Assembly: GCA_016931895.1 (NCBI GenBank)
Contig: JAFGDY010000237.1
Span: forward strand, 1 to 64,000
DNA: 64,000 nucleotides
Direction: 5' to 3'
Source of the DNA: Anaerolineae bacterium
GTDB lineage: Bacteria > Chloroflexota > Anaerolineae > 4572-78 > J111
Shown one piece after another: positions 1 through 6,979 of this stretch. Made by a program: the position numbers and the translations under genes. The notes under the pieces are model-generated. The model worked only from the letters and a program-made list of their open reading frames with translations, had not been told where the DNA came from and made no database searches. Position 1 is the stretch's first letter, and every line of letters starts with the position of its first letter.

Positions 1-136
1 ATTTTCTTGGATTAACACTCATATAGATTTTCGCCTATTTGAAAAGTGTCAACTTAACTATTCGTAAGAGATGAACCATCCCAAAAAACCGGATTATAAA
101 ATAGTATAAAGGTTAAGTGCGCCAAAAAATCGTAGT

Positions 137-553
137 TCACTCGCCCATCATCTGCACCACCAGGCGGCGAGACCGGCCGCGATTATCAAAATCCACAAAG
201 GCAATTTCTTGCCACGTGCCCAGAGTGAGCTGGCCGTCCACAAACGGCACAGTGATAGAGGGGCCAAGCAAGGCTGCACGGACGTGGGAAAAACCGTTGC
301 CGTCATGCCATCTTTGGTTGTGTTTGTATTCCCAGGCCTGGGCCGCCACGCGCTCAAAAAAATCTTCAAAATCTTGCAGCATCCCACTTTCGTATTCTAC
401 CGTGGTAATGGCGCTGGTGGCGCTGGGAGTAAACACAGTCGCCAGACCGTTTTTGAGACCGCTGCCGCGCACTGCCTCTTCTACCCGGCGGGTGATGTTG
501 TAAAAATCGCAAAAGCCTTTGGTGGATAGGCTAAATTCTTGAGTAACAACCAT
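137..553 (-). CDS. yjbQ: YjbQ/UPF0047 family protein
   Basis: The 138-residue product matches the compact single-domain YjbQ (UPF0047) family in length and in its closing block GTWQEIAFVDFDNRGR, which leads into a final beta strand. Members have been linked to weak thiamin-phosphate synthase activity, but the cellular role is unsettled. The usual His-Thr-Thr near residue 45 reads SATSAITT here, so catalysis may differ from the E. coli protein. The ATG has an AGGAG six bases upstream. It is the last gene of the minus-strand pheS-pheT run, 120 bases after pheT, with an inverted repeat in the gap, so co-transcription is possible but not shown. Confidence 0.85.
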   Translation of the reverse strand: MVVTQEFSLSTKGFCDFYNITRRVEEAVRGSGLKNGLATVFTPSATSAITTVEYESGMLQDFEDFFERVAAQAWEYKHNQRWHDGNGFSHVRAALLGPSITVPFVDGQLTLGTWQEIAFVDFDNRGRSRRLVVQMMGE

Positions 554-602
554 GGGTGACTCCTTTACCGTTCAAAAAGTAGGCAAAATGGTAAAATAAC
601 AA

Positions 603-639
603 AGTAGCAGGGTAGCTGTCTCTTTACCTGGCTACCCTG
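603..639. repeat. Inverted repeat between pheT and yjbQ
   Basis: GCAGGGTAGC at about 607-616 is the exact reverse complement of GCTACCCTGC at about 630-639, giving a 10-bp stem with a 13-nt loop. No run of T follows on the minus strand, so it is a poor terminator and may instead be an mRNA processing or stabilising hairpin. The same ten-base words recur in the pheS-pheT gap. Confidence 0.6.
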
Positions 640-673
640 CGCCTTGTTCAGTCTTTTAGATGAGACGCCGGGT

Positions 674-3343
674 TTAACTCCGCAATCTGGCGCCCAACTC
701 CTGCGCCAGGCGTTTGACAATTTTATCTTGCTGTTTGGCCACCACCTGGTCGGTGAGGGTGCGATCTTGGGCCTGGAAGGTAAGGCTGTAGGCCAGGCTC
801 TTTTTGCCCGGGCCAAGCTGCGCTCCCCAGAACACGTCAAACAAACGCACCTCCACCAGCAAGGGCCGGCCGGTTTGGGCGATGAGCGTTTCCACCTGTT
901 CCGCCGGAAGATTCTCATCCACCACCACGGCAATGTCTTGCTGCACTGCGGGAAAGCGAGAGAGACTCCGCACCACGTACAAGTCCGGTATCTGGCATAG
1001 CAAGGCGTCAAGGTCAAAATCGGCGGCCAGCACCGGCTGGCCATCGTCTACTTGCAGCTCGTAAGCAGCCACCACCAGCGGGTGCAACTGGCCCAACACA
1101 CCCATCGCCTGACCATTGACCCGCAACTCGGTCACCCGACCCGGATGGTAGGCTAGGTGTTGGGTGGGAATGTAAACGATGTTGTCCAGGTGCAGCCCAT
1201 TGAGAAACGATTCTACCACCCCCTTCAAATCATAAAAGTCAACCACACTCCTATCTGCACCAGGCAGCCAGGTAATGTCCTCACGCGGGCCGGCCATCAC
1301 CATAGCCAAGCGGACCGGCTCGGCGGGCAGGATGGCGGCTTCGCCCTGTTCCCCCTCTTGAGAAAGAGGATTGGGCAGGTAGACGCTACCCACTTCAAAT
1401 ACCTGCACCCGGTGATGATGTTTGCTATTTTCAGCCGCCATTTCCAATACGCTGTTGAGCAGGCTGTGGCGCATTACGGTCCGCTCCGGGGTGGAGGGAT
1501 TGGCCAGGGTAACATACTGCGCCCTGGCCGGATAGTCCTGGCCCAATACGCGAGCTTCGGCCTGGGGCGTGGTGAGCCGATAGGTGATCACTTCTTGCAG
1601 GCCGGCCTGGATCAACAGATCGCGGGTGCGCTCCTCGCGGTCAAGGGCAGGATTATTACGCTGCGGCGGCAGTTCGTCCGCAATTTCCGATACCGGCAGG
1701 CGATCATAACCGTAAATCCGAGCAATTTCTTCAATCAGGTCGGCCCGGCCCGTTGTCGGCTCGGCCGAAATGTCCAGCCGGTGATCCGGCACAGTCACCC
1801 GCAAGGTAGGGCTATCGGCCTGAATTTCTTGCACCTGGAATTCCAATGATTCCAAAATATGCTTGATCTTGGCCAATTCAATTTCGATCCCCAACAAGCG
1901 GGTCACTTCGGCCTGGGGCAGGTCAAACACCACGGCTTCCGGCGAGTTGGGATAATAATCCAACACCCCCTTGACCGCGGCGCCGGCCAGGTCGGCCATC
2001 AATTTGGCCCCTCGCAATGCGCCCAGCATCGCCAGGCTGGGATGCACGCCCCGGCTGAAACGATAGGCCGCCTCAGAGGGAATATTGAGCGCCTGGCTGG
2101 TGCGGCGAATGTTGATAAAGTTCCAGGCCGCCGCTTCCAATAGAATGTTTTGGCTTTGCTCACTGACCTCACTTTCTCCCCCCCCCATGATGCCGCCAAT
2201 ACTGAGATTGCCCTTGGGATCGGTGACCAAAATGGAGTAGTCAGGCATCTGGTGAATCTTTTCATCCAAGGTCAGCACAGTTTCGCCGGGTTCGGCCAGA
2301 CGGGTGATAATTTTAACCACTCCCTCCTTTGTACCCTCCGTTGAGGAGAAAGATGAGGGGGGATACTCAACCGCCCGGTGGCGCAGCACGTCCCAATCAA
2401 AGGCATGGTTGGGCTGGCCCGTTTCCAACATCACGTAGTTACTCACGTCCACAATGTTGTTGATGGGGCGCATCCCGGCCAGCCGCAATCGGCGCTGCAT
2501 CCAATAGGGCGACGGCTTGATTTCGATCCCCTCAAGCAGGATGGTCACAAAGCGGGGGTTCAACTCCGGCTCGGTGGTTTCAATATCCAACACACCTTCC
2601 AACGAGGGAGGCAACACCTCGGCGTGGCCCATGGTCAAACCACTGCCGGCCAGAACCGCGGGTTTATAATCGGCCAATTCACCCCCACTGACATCATATA
2701 CGGCGGGGTAGCGCACTTTCTGGCCCGTCAGCGCGGCTACCTCCCGCGCCACCCCCAAAATGGAGGCGCAGCGGCTGATGTTGGGCGTCAAGTCAATATC
2801 CAGCACCACATCGCCCCATAGATCAACCAGGGGTGTACCCGGCGGGGCATCATCCTGTGCCAGGATGATGCCCGTGTGGTCGTCGCTGAGGCCCAGCTCT
2901 TTTTCGGAGCAGAGCATATGGCGGTTCATGATCCCCCGCACTTCACGACCCTTGAGCTTCATTTTTGCGCCGGGTTCTTTGGCGTGACCATCGTAGACTG
3001 TGGCCCCTTCCATCACAAAAGGCGATTTGAGACCCAGGTGGCTAATGTCGCCCTGGCCGACGAACTCAAACAGGTTGGGTGCGCCGGTAACCACGGTTTC
3101 CGGCGCGGCGGCGCCAATGTCAACCGTAGCCAAAACCAGACGATCGGCGTTAGGGTGTTGCTCTACCTTAAGAATGTGGCCCAGCACCAATTTATCATGA
3201 TCCCAAACTAAATCAGCCCCTTCCACGCCGATATAGTCAATGCCGCCAACTTCCAGCCCGGCCAGGGTTAAACGTTTGGCCAGTTCTGCTACAGGTAACG
3301 TAATGTCTACAAAATCTTTTAACCAGCTAATAGGTACTTTCAT
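674..3343 (-). CDS. pheT: Phenylalanyl-tRNA synthetase beta subunit
   Basis: This is the large subunit of the cytoplasmic (alpha-beta)2 enzyme that charges tRNA-Phe. The N-terminus MKVPISWLKDFVDI is typical of PheT. An EMAP-like tRNA-binding domain follows (PNADRLVLATVDIG, about residues 40-150), then the B3/B4 editing region, the B5 domain and the catalytic-like core. The C-terminal FDX-ACB anticodon-binding domain (SRFPAVQQDIAVVV, about 795-889) closes the 889 residues. I chose the ATG at 3343 over an in-frame start 14 codons upstream because the family begins with MKVPISWL. It lies 105 bases behind pheS with a palindromic repeat between them, and both should share the attenuated promoter upstream of pheS. 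Confidence 0.96.
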   Translation of the reverse strand: MKVPISWLKDFVDITLPVAELAKRLTLAGLEVGGIDYIGVEGADLVWDHDKLVLGHILKVEQHPNADRLVLATVDIGAAAPETVVTGAPNLFEFVGQGDISHLGLKSPFVMEGATVYDGHAKEPGAKMKLKGREVRGIMNRHMLCSEKELGLSDDHTGIILAQDDAPPGTPLVDLWGDVVLDIDLTPNISRCASILGVAREVAALTGQKVRYPAVYDVSGGELADYKPAVLAGSGLTMGHAEVLPPSLEGVLDIETTEPELNPRFVTILLEGIEIKPSPYWMQRRLRLAGMRPINNIVDVSNYVMLETGQPNHAFDWDVLRHRAVEYPPSSFSSTEGTKEGVVKIITRLAEPGETVLTLDEKIHQMPDYSILVTDPKGNLSIGGIMGGGESEVSEQSQNILLEAAAWNFINIRRTSQALNIPSEAAYRFSRGVHPSLAMLGALRGAKLMADLAGAAVKGVLDYYPNSPEAVVFDLPQAEVTRLLGIEIELAKIKHILESLEFQVQEIQADSPTLRVTVPDHRLDISAEPTTGRADLIEEIARIYGYDRLPVSEIADELPPQRNNPALDREERTRDLLIQAGLQEVITYRLTTPQAEARVLGQDYPARAQYVTLANPSTPERTVMRHSLLNSVLEMAAENSKHHHRVQVFEVGSVYLPNPLSQEGEQGEAAILPAEPVRLAMVMAGPREDITWLPGADRSVVDFYDLKGVVESFLNGLHLDNIVYIPTQHLAYHPGRVTELRVNGQAMGVLGQLHPLVVAAYELQVDDGQPVLAADFDLDALLCQIPDLYVVRSLSRFPAVQQDIAVVVDENLPAEQVETLIAQTGRPLLVEVRLFDVFWGAQLGPGKKSLAYSLTFQAQDRTLTDQVVAKQQDKIVKRLAQELGARLRS

Positions 3344-3383
3344 ATTCAACTCTCGATTTTTTAAGTTTTTTGGCAATGGCGGC

Positions 3384-3449
3384 AAGGTAGCAAGTAGCAG
3401 GGTAGCGACTATTATAGCACTCTGCTACTCTGCCATTCTGCTACCCTGC
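3384..3449. repeat. Palindromic repeat cluster between pheS and pheT
   Basis: The gap is built from variants of GTAGCAGGGTAGC and its complement CTGCTACCCTGC. GCAGGGTAGC (about 3397-3406) pairs perfectly with GCTACCCTGC (3440-3449), the latter touching the pheS stop codon. Extra partial copies (CTGCTACTCTGC) lie in the loop. The same words occur after pheT (607-639) and a partial one at 4549-4559, so this is a small local intergenic repeat family rather than one terminator. Confidence 0.6.
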
Positions 3450-4474
3450 TAAAACTGCTCCAAAAACCGCAGGTCATTGCCCCAGAAATAACGGATGTCC
3501 TCGATGCCATGGCGGAGCATGGTGACCCGTTCCGGCCCCATGCCAAAGGCGAAACCGCTGAATTTGTCAGGGTCGTAGCCGCCGTTACGCAACACATTAG
3601 GGTGAACCATGCCGCAGCCCAGAATTTCCAGCCAGCCGGTATACTTGCAGATACGGCAACCCCGGCCGTCACACAAAAAACACTGCACGTCCATCTCCGC
3701 AGAAGGCTCGGTGAAGGGGAAATGGCTGGCCCGGAAACGCACCGGACGGCCCTCGCCGTAAAGCCGGTTAGTGAAGTTGATGAGCGTGCCCTTTAAATTG
3801 CTGAAACGGATGCCAGGACCAACGGCCAACCCTTCAACCTGATAGAATTGAATTTCCGAGCGAGCCGTAATCTGCTCGTGCCGGTAACACATCCCCGGCA
3901 AAATGACCCGAATCGGTTCCGGGTAATAGTCGCGCATTACTCGAATTTGGCCGGGTGAGGTGTGGGTTCTTAAAAGCACGTCAGGATTGGTGGTGTAGAA
4001 GGTATCCTGCATCTCACGAGCCGGGTGATGCGGCGGGAAGTTGAGGAACTGGAAATTCATTTCGTCGGTTTCCACGTCACGACTGCGATAAACCTGGAAG
4101 CCCATTTCGGCCCAAATCTGGTAGATACGGCGCAGGGTTTGGGTGCTGGGATGTAATCGGCCGCGGGACACGGGGCGTCCCGGCAGGGTCACATCGAGCG
4201 CGTCCTCCGCCAGGGCTTGCTCCATTTCGGTGACTTTCACGGCCTGGGCTTTCTGCTCGTAGGCCGCTTCCAGTTCTTGACGTAATTGGTTAGCCCGCTG
4301 ACCAAACGTAGGTCGTTCTTCTTTGGGCAGTTCACCCACCCGCCGCAGCATTTGGGTGATTTCGCCTTTGCGGCCAATGTATTTGCTGTGCCAGGCATCA
4401 AGGACATCGCCCGTATTGAGCTGCCCTAACTCGGCGCGGGCGCTTTCGGCCATGGTTTCGAGTTGGTTGAGCAT
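3449..4474 (-). CDS. pheS: Phenylalanyl-tRNA synthetase alpha subunit
   Basis: This is the catalytic subunit of PheRS, 341 residues, the normal length. An N-terminal coiled coil binds tRNA (about 1-90). The class II core follows, with HPAREMQDTFY, RTHTSPGQIRVM for substrate binding, and the conserved ending GFAFGMGPERVTMLRHGI...RYFWGNDLRFLEQF. A CxxC...CxxC cluster (CFLCDGRGCRICKYTGW, about residues 270-286) is present where some PheS have a short loop, and suggests a bound zinc. The ATG has GAGGAG eight bases upstream. The gene begins about 100 bases after an intrinsic terminator that follows a Phe-rich leader ORF, so expression probably depends on attenuation. Confidence 0.96.
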   Translation of the reverse strand: MLNQLETMAESARAELGQLNTGDVLDAWHSKYIGRKGEITQMLRRVGELPKEERPTFGQRANQLRQELEAAYEQKAQAVKVTEMEQALAEDALDVTLPGRPVSRGRLHPSTQTLRRIYQIWAEMGFQVYRSRDVETDEMNFQFLNFPPHHPAREMQDTFYTTNPDVLLRTHTSPGQIRVMRDYYPEPIRVILPGMCYRHEQITARSEIQFYQVEGLAVGPGIRFSNLKGTLINFTNRLYGEGRPVRFRASHFPFTEPSAEMDVQCFLCDGRGCRICKYTGWLEILGCGMVHPNVLRNGGYDPDKFSGFAFGMGPERVTMLRHGIEDIRYFWGNDLRFLEQF

Positions 4475-4575
4475 ATCTTGTTCTCCTCATCGTGGATAAT
4501 GTCTATCGTCGGCAGAGCCATATCATAGTCTATCTTGCCTTGTGAGACAAGTAGCAGGGGGCAAGAATGTTGGGC

Positions 4576-4611
4576 AAATAAAAAGGGCGCAACCGAGAGT
4601 GGTCGCGCCCT
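4576..4611 (-). terminator. Intrinsic terminator of the pheST leader (attenuator)
   Basis: On the minus strand AGGGCGCGACC (4611-4601) pairs with GGTTGCGCCCT (4594-4584) around a six-base loop, an 11-bp GC-rich stem with one G-U pair. TTTTTATTT follows. It lies 26 bases after the leader stop codon and about 100 bases before the pheS ATG. Its left arm can alternatively pair with 4661-4654 upstream (8 bp), so terminator and antiterminator exclude each other. Confidence 0.85.
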
Positions 4612-4637
4612 GGAAAACCCCTTGTTATCTAGCTGCC

Positions 4638-4814
4638 TCAACCTCCGGCCATCAGAGCGCGCCACAACGCGCCGCTAAAAAAGAAAAAGAACCCCATAAA
4701 GGCAAAGGCAAACACGGCCAACCAGGTGTTAGTATTGGCCGTACTATCTTCAGCTTTGGCAATCACTTCTATTTTGGGTTGGTTTTTGAGCCACCGGTAG
4801 AGTTGTTTTGACAT
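4638..4814 (-). CDS. Phe-rich leader peptide / small membrane protein upstream of pheS
   Basis: A 58-residue ORF starting MSKQLYRWLKNQ, with AGGAGA ten bases before its ATG and a strong promoter just upstream. The C-terminal third (AVFAFAFMGFFFFFSGALW) could be a single membrane helix and holds eight Phe, five of them consecutive (codons at 4691-4677). The RNA right after those codons forms alternative hairpins, and a terminator follows the stop. The E. coli pheST leader pheM is likewise Phe-rich but only 14 residues long. I infer a ribosome-stalling leader for attenuation of pheST. It could instead be, or also be, a real small membrane protein. The in-frame ATG at 4850 lies inside the -10 box and is rejected. 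Confidence 0.75.
   Translation of the reverse strand: MSKQLYRWLKNQPKIEVIAKAEDSTANTNTWLAVFAFAFMGFFFFFSGALWRALMAGG
4654..4691 (-). promoter_or_regulatory. Phe codon run and antiterminator arms of the pheST attenuator
   Basis: Five Phe codons occupy 4691-4677. Directly after them arm 1 (AGCGGCGCG, 4676-4668) can pair with arm 2 (GGCGCGCTCT, 4663-4654). Arm 2 can instead pair over 8 bp with arm 3, the left side of the terminator (AGGGCGCG, 4611-4604). A ribosome stalled on the Phe codons would cover arm 1 and free arm 2 to block the terminator. This is the 1:2 / 2:3 / 3:4 logic known from trp, his and pheST leaders. The pairings are seen; the mechanism is inferred. Confidence 0.7.
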
Positions 4815-4840
4815 GATATATTTCTCCTGATATTGATGAC

Positions 4841-4869
4841 AATATAGCACATTCCGGGGTCCATGTCAA
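4841..4869 (-). promoter_or_regulatory. Sigma-70-type promoter of the leader-pheST operon
   Basis: On the minus strand TTGACA (4869-4864), a 17-base spacer and TATATT (4846-4841) give a near-consensus promoter. The expected start is near 4834, about 20 bases before the leader ATG at 4814. Confidence 0.85.
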
Positions 4870-4903
4870 CCAATTTTTCAAAATTCAACCAAATTTCCTA
4901 TAA

Positions 4904-4919
4904 TTCAATGATTGTTGAA
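4904..4919. promoter_or_regulatory. ArsR-type operator, copy 1
   Basis: TTCAA-N6-TTGAA at 4904-4919 matches the half-sites and spacing of two further copies closer to arsR. It lies between the divergent pheST and ars promoters, about 40 bases upstream of the ars -35 box. Confidence 0.6.
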
Positions 4920-4944
4920 ATAAAATAGCATTTGTTATCTATGT

Positions 4945-4962
4945 AAGTGACGAATGTCACTT
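4945..4962. promoter_or_regulatory. Palindrome overlapping the ars -35 box
   Basis: AAGTGAC, four bases, GTCACTT: a perfect 7-4-7 dyad whose last two bases are the first two of the TTGACA box. The core GTGA-N6-TCAC resembles CRP/FNR-family sites. A regulator bound here would cover the -35 region. No matching regulator gene is in the window. Confidence 0.5.
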
Positions 4963-4989
4963 GACATCTACTGGCACAGGGCGTATAAT
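4961..4989 (+). promoter_or_regulatory. Consensus promoter of the arsenic cassette
   Basis: TTGACA (4961-4966), 17 bases and TATAAT (4984-4989) are a perfect sigma-70 consensus. The start would be near 4996, just ahead of an ArsR-type operator at 5001-5020. A strong promoter blocked by a repressor at +5 to +25 is the expected arsR arrangement. Confidence 0.9.
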
Positions 4990-5000
4990 CCAGCATAGAT

Positions 5001-5020
5001 ATTTCAATAGAGATTGAAAT
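5001..5020. promoter_or_regulatory. ArsR-type operator, copy 2
   Basis: A perfect 8-4-8 palindrome, ATTTCAAT and ATTGAAAT, containing TTCAA-N6-TTGAA. It sits at the predicted transcription start, so a bound repressor would block initiation. Confidence 0.8.
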
Positions 5021-5063
5021 AGATTGGGGCCTGAATAGAAGGTCGTTTTTTTGGATGATATAC

Positions 5064-5079
5064 TTCAATAGTTATTGAA
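5064..5079. promoter_or_regulatory. ArsR-type operator, copy 3
   Basis: TTCAATA, two bases, TATTGAA; again TTCAA-N6-TTGAA. It is 61 bases (about six helical turns) from copy 2 and 33 bases before the arsR ATG. Confidence 0.7.
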
Positions 5080-5112
5080 TTAATTACCCAAAAAGGCAAT
5101 GGAGATGATCGT

Positions 5113-5505
5113 ATGGCCGAGAAGCAAACTATTTGTGGGGAAACATTGGATAAAGCGACCACCATTCTTAAAGCCCTGGCCGATACCAACCGGCTACGGG
5201 TGCTTGACCTGCTAATGCAAGGGGACTCGTGTAATTGTGAGTTGAATGATCGCCTGGGGCTGCCGCCCAATTTGCTTTCACATCACTTGCGCATCTTGCG
5301 TAAAGCCGGGCTGATCCATAGTCGGCGTGATGCCGTTGACAGCCGCTGGATTTATTATGCTGTAGATCGAAAGGAGATCAGCCGGTGGCGAAACTGGTTC
5401 GACGAATTTTTTGATCCGGCTCGAATTCAGCCTCGCCTGGTTTTATGCGGCCCGGAAGGACAACTGACAACTGACGAACGAGTTCAGCCAACCAAAGGAA
5501 AATAG
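5113..5505 (+). CDS. arsR: ArsR/SmtB-family metalloregulatory repressor
   Basis: A 130-residue winged-helix repressor. The ArsR fold runs over residues 12-95 (LKALADTNRLRVLDLLMQG, then the recognition helix LPPNLLSHHLRILRKAGLI). A Cys-x-Cys pair (SCNCEL, about residues 38-43) lies where As(III)-sensing ArsR proteins carry their thiols, and another Cys is at position 8, so a three-thiolate arsenite or metal site is plausible. Binding of As(III), Sb(III) or a soft metal would release DNA. It is the first gene of the cassette, behind a consensus promoter with three candidate operators, so autoregulation is expected. GGAG precedes the ATG; the next gene begins four bases after the stop. Confidence 0.92.
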   Translation: MAEKQTICGETLDKATTILKALADTNRLRVLDLLMQGDSCNCELNDRLGLPPNLLSHHLRILRKAGLIHSRRDAVDSRWIYYAVDRKEISRWRNWFDEFFDPARIQPRLVLCGPEGQLTTDERVQPTKGK

Positions 5506-5509
5506 AATT

Positions 5510-6568
5510 ATGTCAACTTATCAAGCAGCTTCACCTTCCACCCGACCAGCCTGGCAATTGCCGGCATTAATGGTTGGGGCGGCCATTTTGTGGCTTATTC
5601 TGTGGAATGTATTGCAGCCGCTGGCCGATTGGTTGACCTACACCCTGCTGGGTCTATCGCCCGATAGCCATTTTGGCCAGGCAGTCAATTTCTTTTTGTA
5701 CGACACGTCCAAAATTTTGCTTCTTTTGAGCGGCATGATTTTTCTGGTCACCATCGTCCGGTCATTTTTTAGCCCAGAACGAACTCGCGCCCTTCTCGGC
5801 GGCAAACGGGAAGGTATTGGCAATGTGTTGGCCGCCGGGCTGGGCGTGGTCACACCGTTTTGCTCCTGTTCGGCGGTGCCGCTGTTCATCGGTTTTGTGG
5901 AAAGTGGAATTCCGGTTGGGGTTACATTTTCGTTTCTCATCGCCACCCCGGTGGTCAACGAGGTAGCCCTGGCCATGCTGCTGGGATTATTTGGTTGGCA
6001 GATTGCGGGGCTGTACCTGACGACCGGCCTGGTGATAGCCATTGTGGGCGGGGTAATTATTGGCCGGCTGAAGCCAGAGCGATATGTAGAAGATTTTGTG
6101 TGGCAAATTCGGGTAGGCCAGAATCAGGGCGTCGCCGCCAAACCTAGCTGGAATGATCGCATTCGCGATGCCATCCACATGACCCGCCAGATTGTAGGCC
6201 GGGTATGGCCGTTTGTGGTGATCGGTATTGCCATTGGCGCGGTCATTCACGGCTACATGCCGGAAGATTTTCTGGCCGGCATTATGGGGCGTCAGGCCTG
6301 GTGGTCGGTGCCCGCGGCAGTAGTATTAGGAATTCCCTTGTACGCCAATGCCGCGGGAGTGATCCCCGTGGTCTATGCCCTGTTGGAAAAAGGCGCGGCC
6401 CTGGGCACGGCGCTGGCTTTTATGATGTCGGTGGTGGCTTTGAGTTTGCCGGAGATATTCATTTTACGACGGGTTCTCAAACCAAAACTCATTGTGCTCT
6501 TCATCGGCATTGTGGGGATAGCCATTATTTTTACCGGCTATTTGTTCAATCTGATTATCCAAATCTAA
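5510..6568 (+). CDS. ArsP/YraQ-family permease
   Basis: A 352-residue polytopic membrane protein of the DUF318/YraQ permease family, with about eight hydrophobic segments. The signature VTPFCSCSAVPLFIGF (about residues 114-129) with paired Cys, followed by ATPVVNEVAL, is the conserved half-motif; a second half near PLYANAAGVIPVVYAL mirrors it. Known members include ArsP, which exports trivalent organoarsenicals, and permeases implicated in metal efflux. The four-base gap from arsR and the location in an ars cassette favour arsenical export, but the substrate cannot be read from sequence. A 33-bp palindrome 60 bases downstream may end or stabilise this part of the transcript. Confidence 0.88.
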   Translation: MSTYQAASPSTRPAWQLPALMVGAAILWLILWNVLQPLADWLTYTLLGLSPDSHFGQAVNFFLYDTSKILLLLSGMIFLVTIVRSFFSPERTRALLGGKREGIGNVLAAGLGVVTPFCSCSAVPLFIGFVESGIPVGVTFSFLIATPVVNEVALAMLLGLFGWQIAGLYLTTGLVIAIVGGVIIGRLKPERYVEDFVWQIRVGQNQGVAAKPSWNDRIRDAIHMTRQIVGRVWPFVVIGIAIGAVIHGYMPEDFLAGIMGRQAWWSVPAAVVLGIPLYANAAGVIPVVYALLEKGAALGTALAFMMSVVALSLPEIFILRRVLKPKLIVLFIGIVGIAIIFTGYLFNLIIQI

Positions 6569-6627
6569 ACTAATGCGGCGACGAAATTGAGTTTCGCCAC
6601 CAACTGTAGTTGTTCAGATAATGTTTT

Positions 6628-6660
6628 GGGTAGAGAAAGGACATTGTCCTGTCTCTACCC
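6628..6660. repeat. Extragenic palindrome after the permease
   Basis: GGGTAGAGAAAGGACA and TGTCCTGTCTCTACCC form a 33-base dyad with a single mismatch. No U-tract follows. A related dyad (GTAGGGACAGG ... CCTGTCCCTAC) lies after rho at 29407-29435, so these look like members of a dispersed REP-like family. Confidence 0.65.
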
Positions 6661-6717
6661 GGCAAGAATTCAAAATCTTTTTCTGAAAAACTATAAAAAA
6701 CTATGAGGAGTTAGACG

Positions 6718-6954
6718 ATGATCATTAAAATTTTAGGCGGCGGTTGCGCCAACTGCCAGAAAACAAAAGTTTTGGCGCAAGAGGTTGTTGCGAACCTGGG
6801 GCTGGAGGCCCAAATTCAGGAGGTTAAAGATATGGCCGACATCATGGCCTATGGCGTTATGACCACCCCCGCCGTGGTGATTGATGAAAAAGTGGTTCAT
6901 TCCGGCGGAGTGCCCACCCGCGATAAAATGGTTCAAATACTGCAACAAAATTAA
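6718..6954 (+). CDS. Mini-thioredoxin (TM0996/MTH895-type redox-active protein)
   Basis: A 78-residue thioredoxin-fold protein with the redox motif [10 protein letters not shown] (CxxC at residues 10-13) and the cis-Pro strand [12 protein letters not shown] typical of thioredoxin_3 proteins. Such proteins often accompany YraQ-type permeases and ars genes. Here it lies between the permease and ACR3 and could supply electrons to the thioredoxin-type arsenate reductase downstream or hand thiol-bound metalloid to the permease; both are inferences. GAGGAG precedes the ATG. Confidence 0.88.
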   Translation: MIIKILGGGCANCQKTKVLAQEVVANLGLEAQIQEVKDMADIMAYGVMTTPAVVIDEKVVHSGGVPTRDKMVQILQQN

Positions 6955-6979
6955 TCTTGCGATCTTAAGGAGGTCTACC

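Noticed and set aside
1157-1849. 230-codon plus-strand frame in pheT
   Set aside because: Lies wholly opposite a certain gene and has no family features.
4576-4630. T-box riboswitch ahead of pheS
   Set aside because: A terminator before a tRNA-synthetase gene invites this, but the conserved T-box core (AGGGUGGNACCGCG) and specifier-loop layout are absent, and the leader is coding with a Phe run.
4815-4850. Longer leader start at 4850
   Set aside because: The ATG falls within the -10 box of the strong promoter; the ATG at 4814 has AGGAGA.
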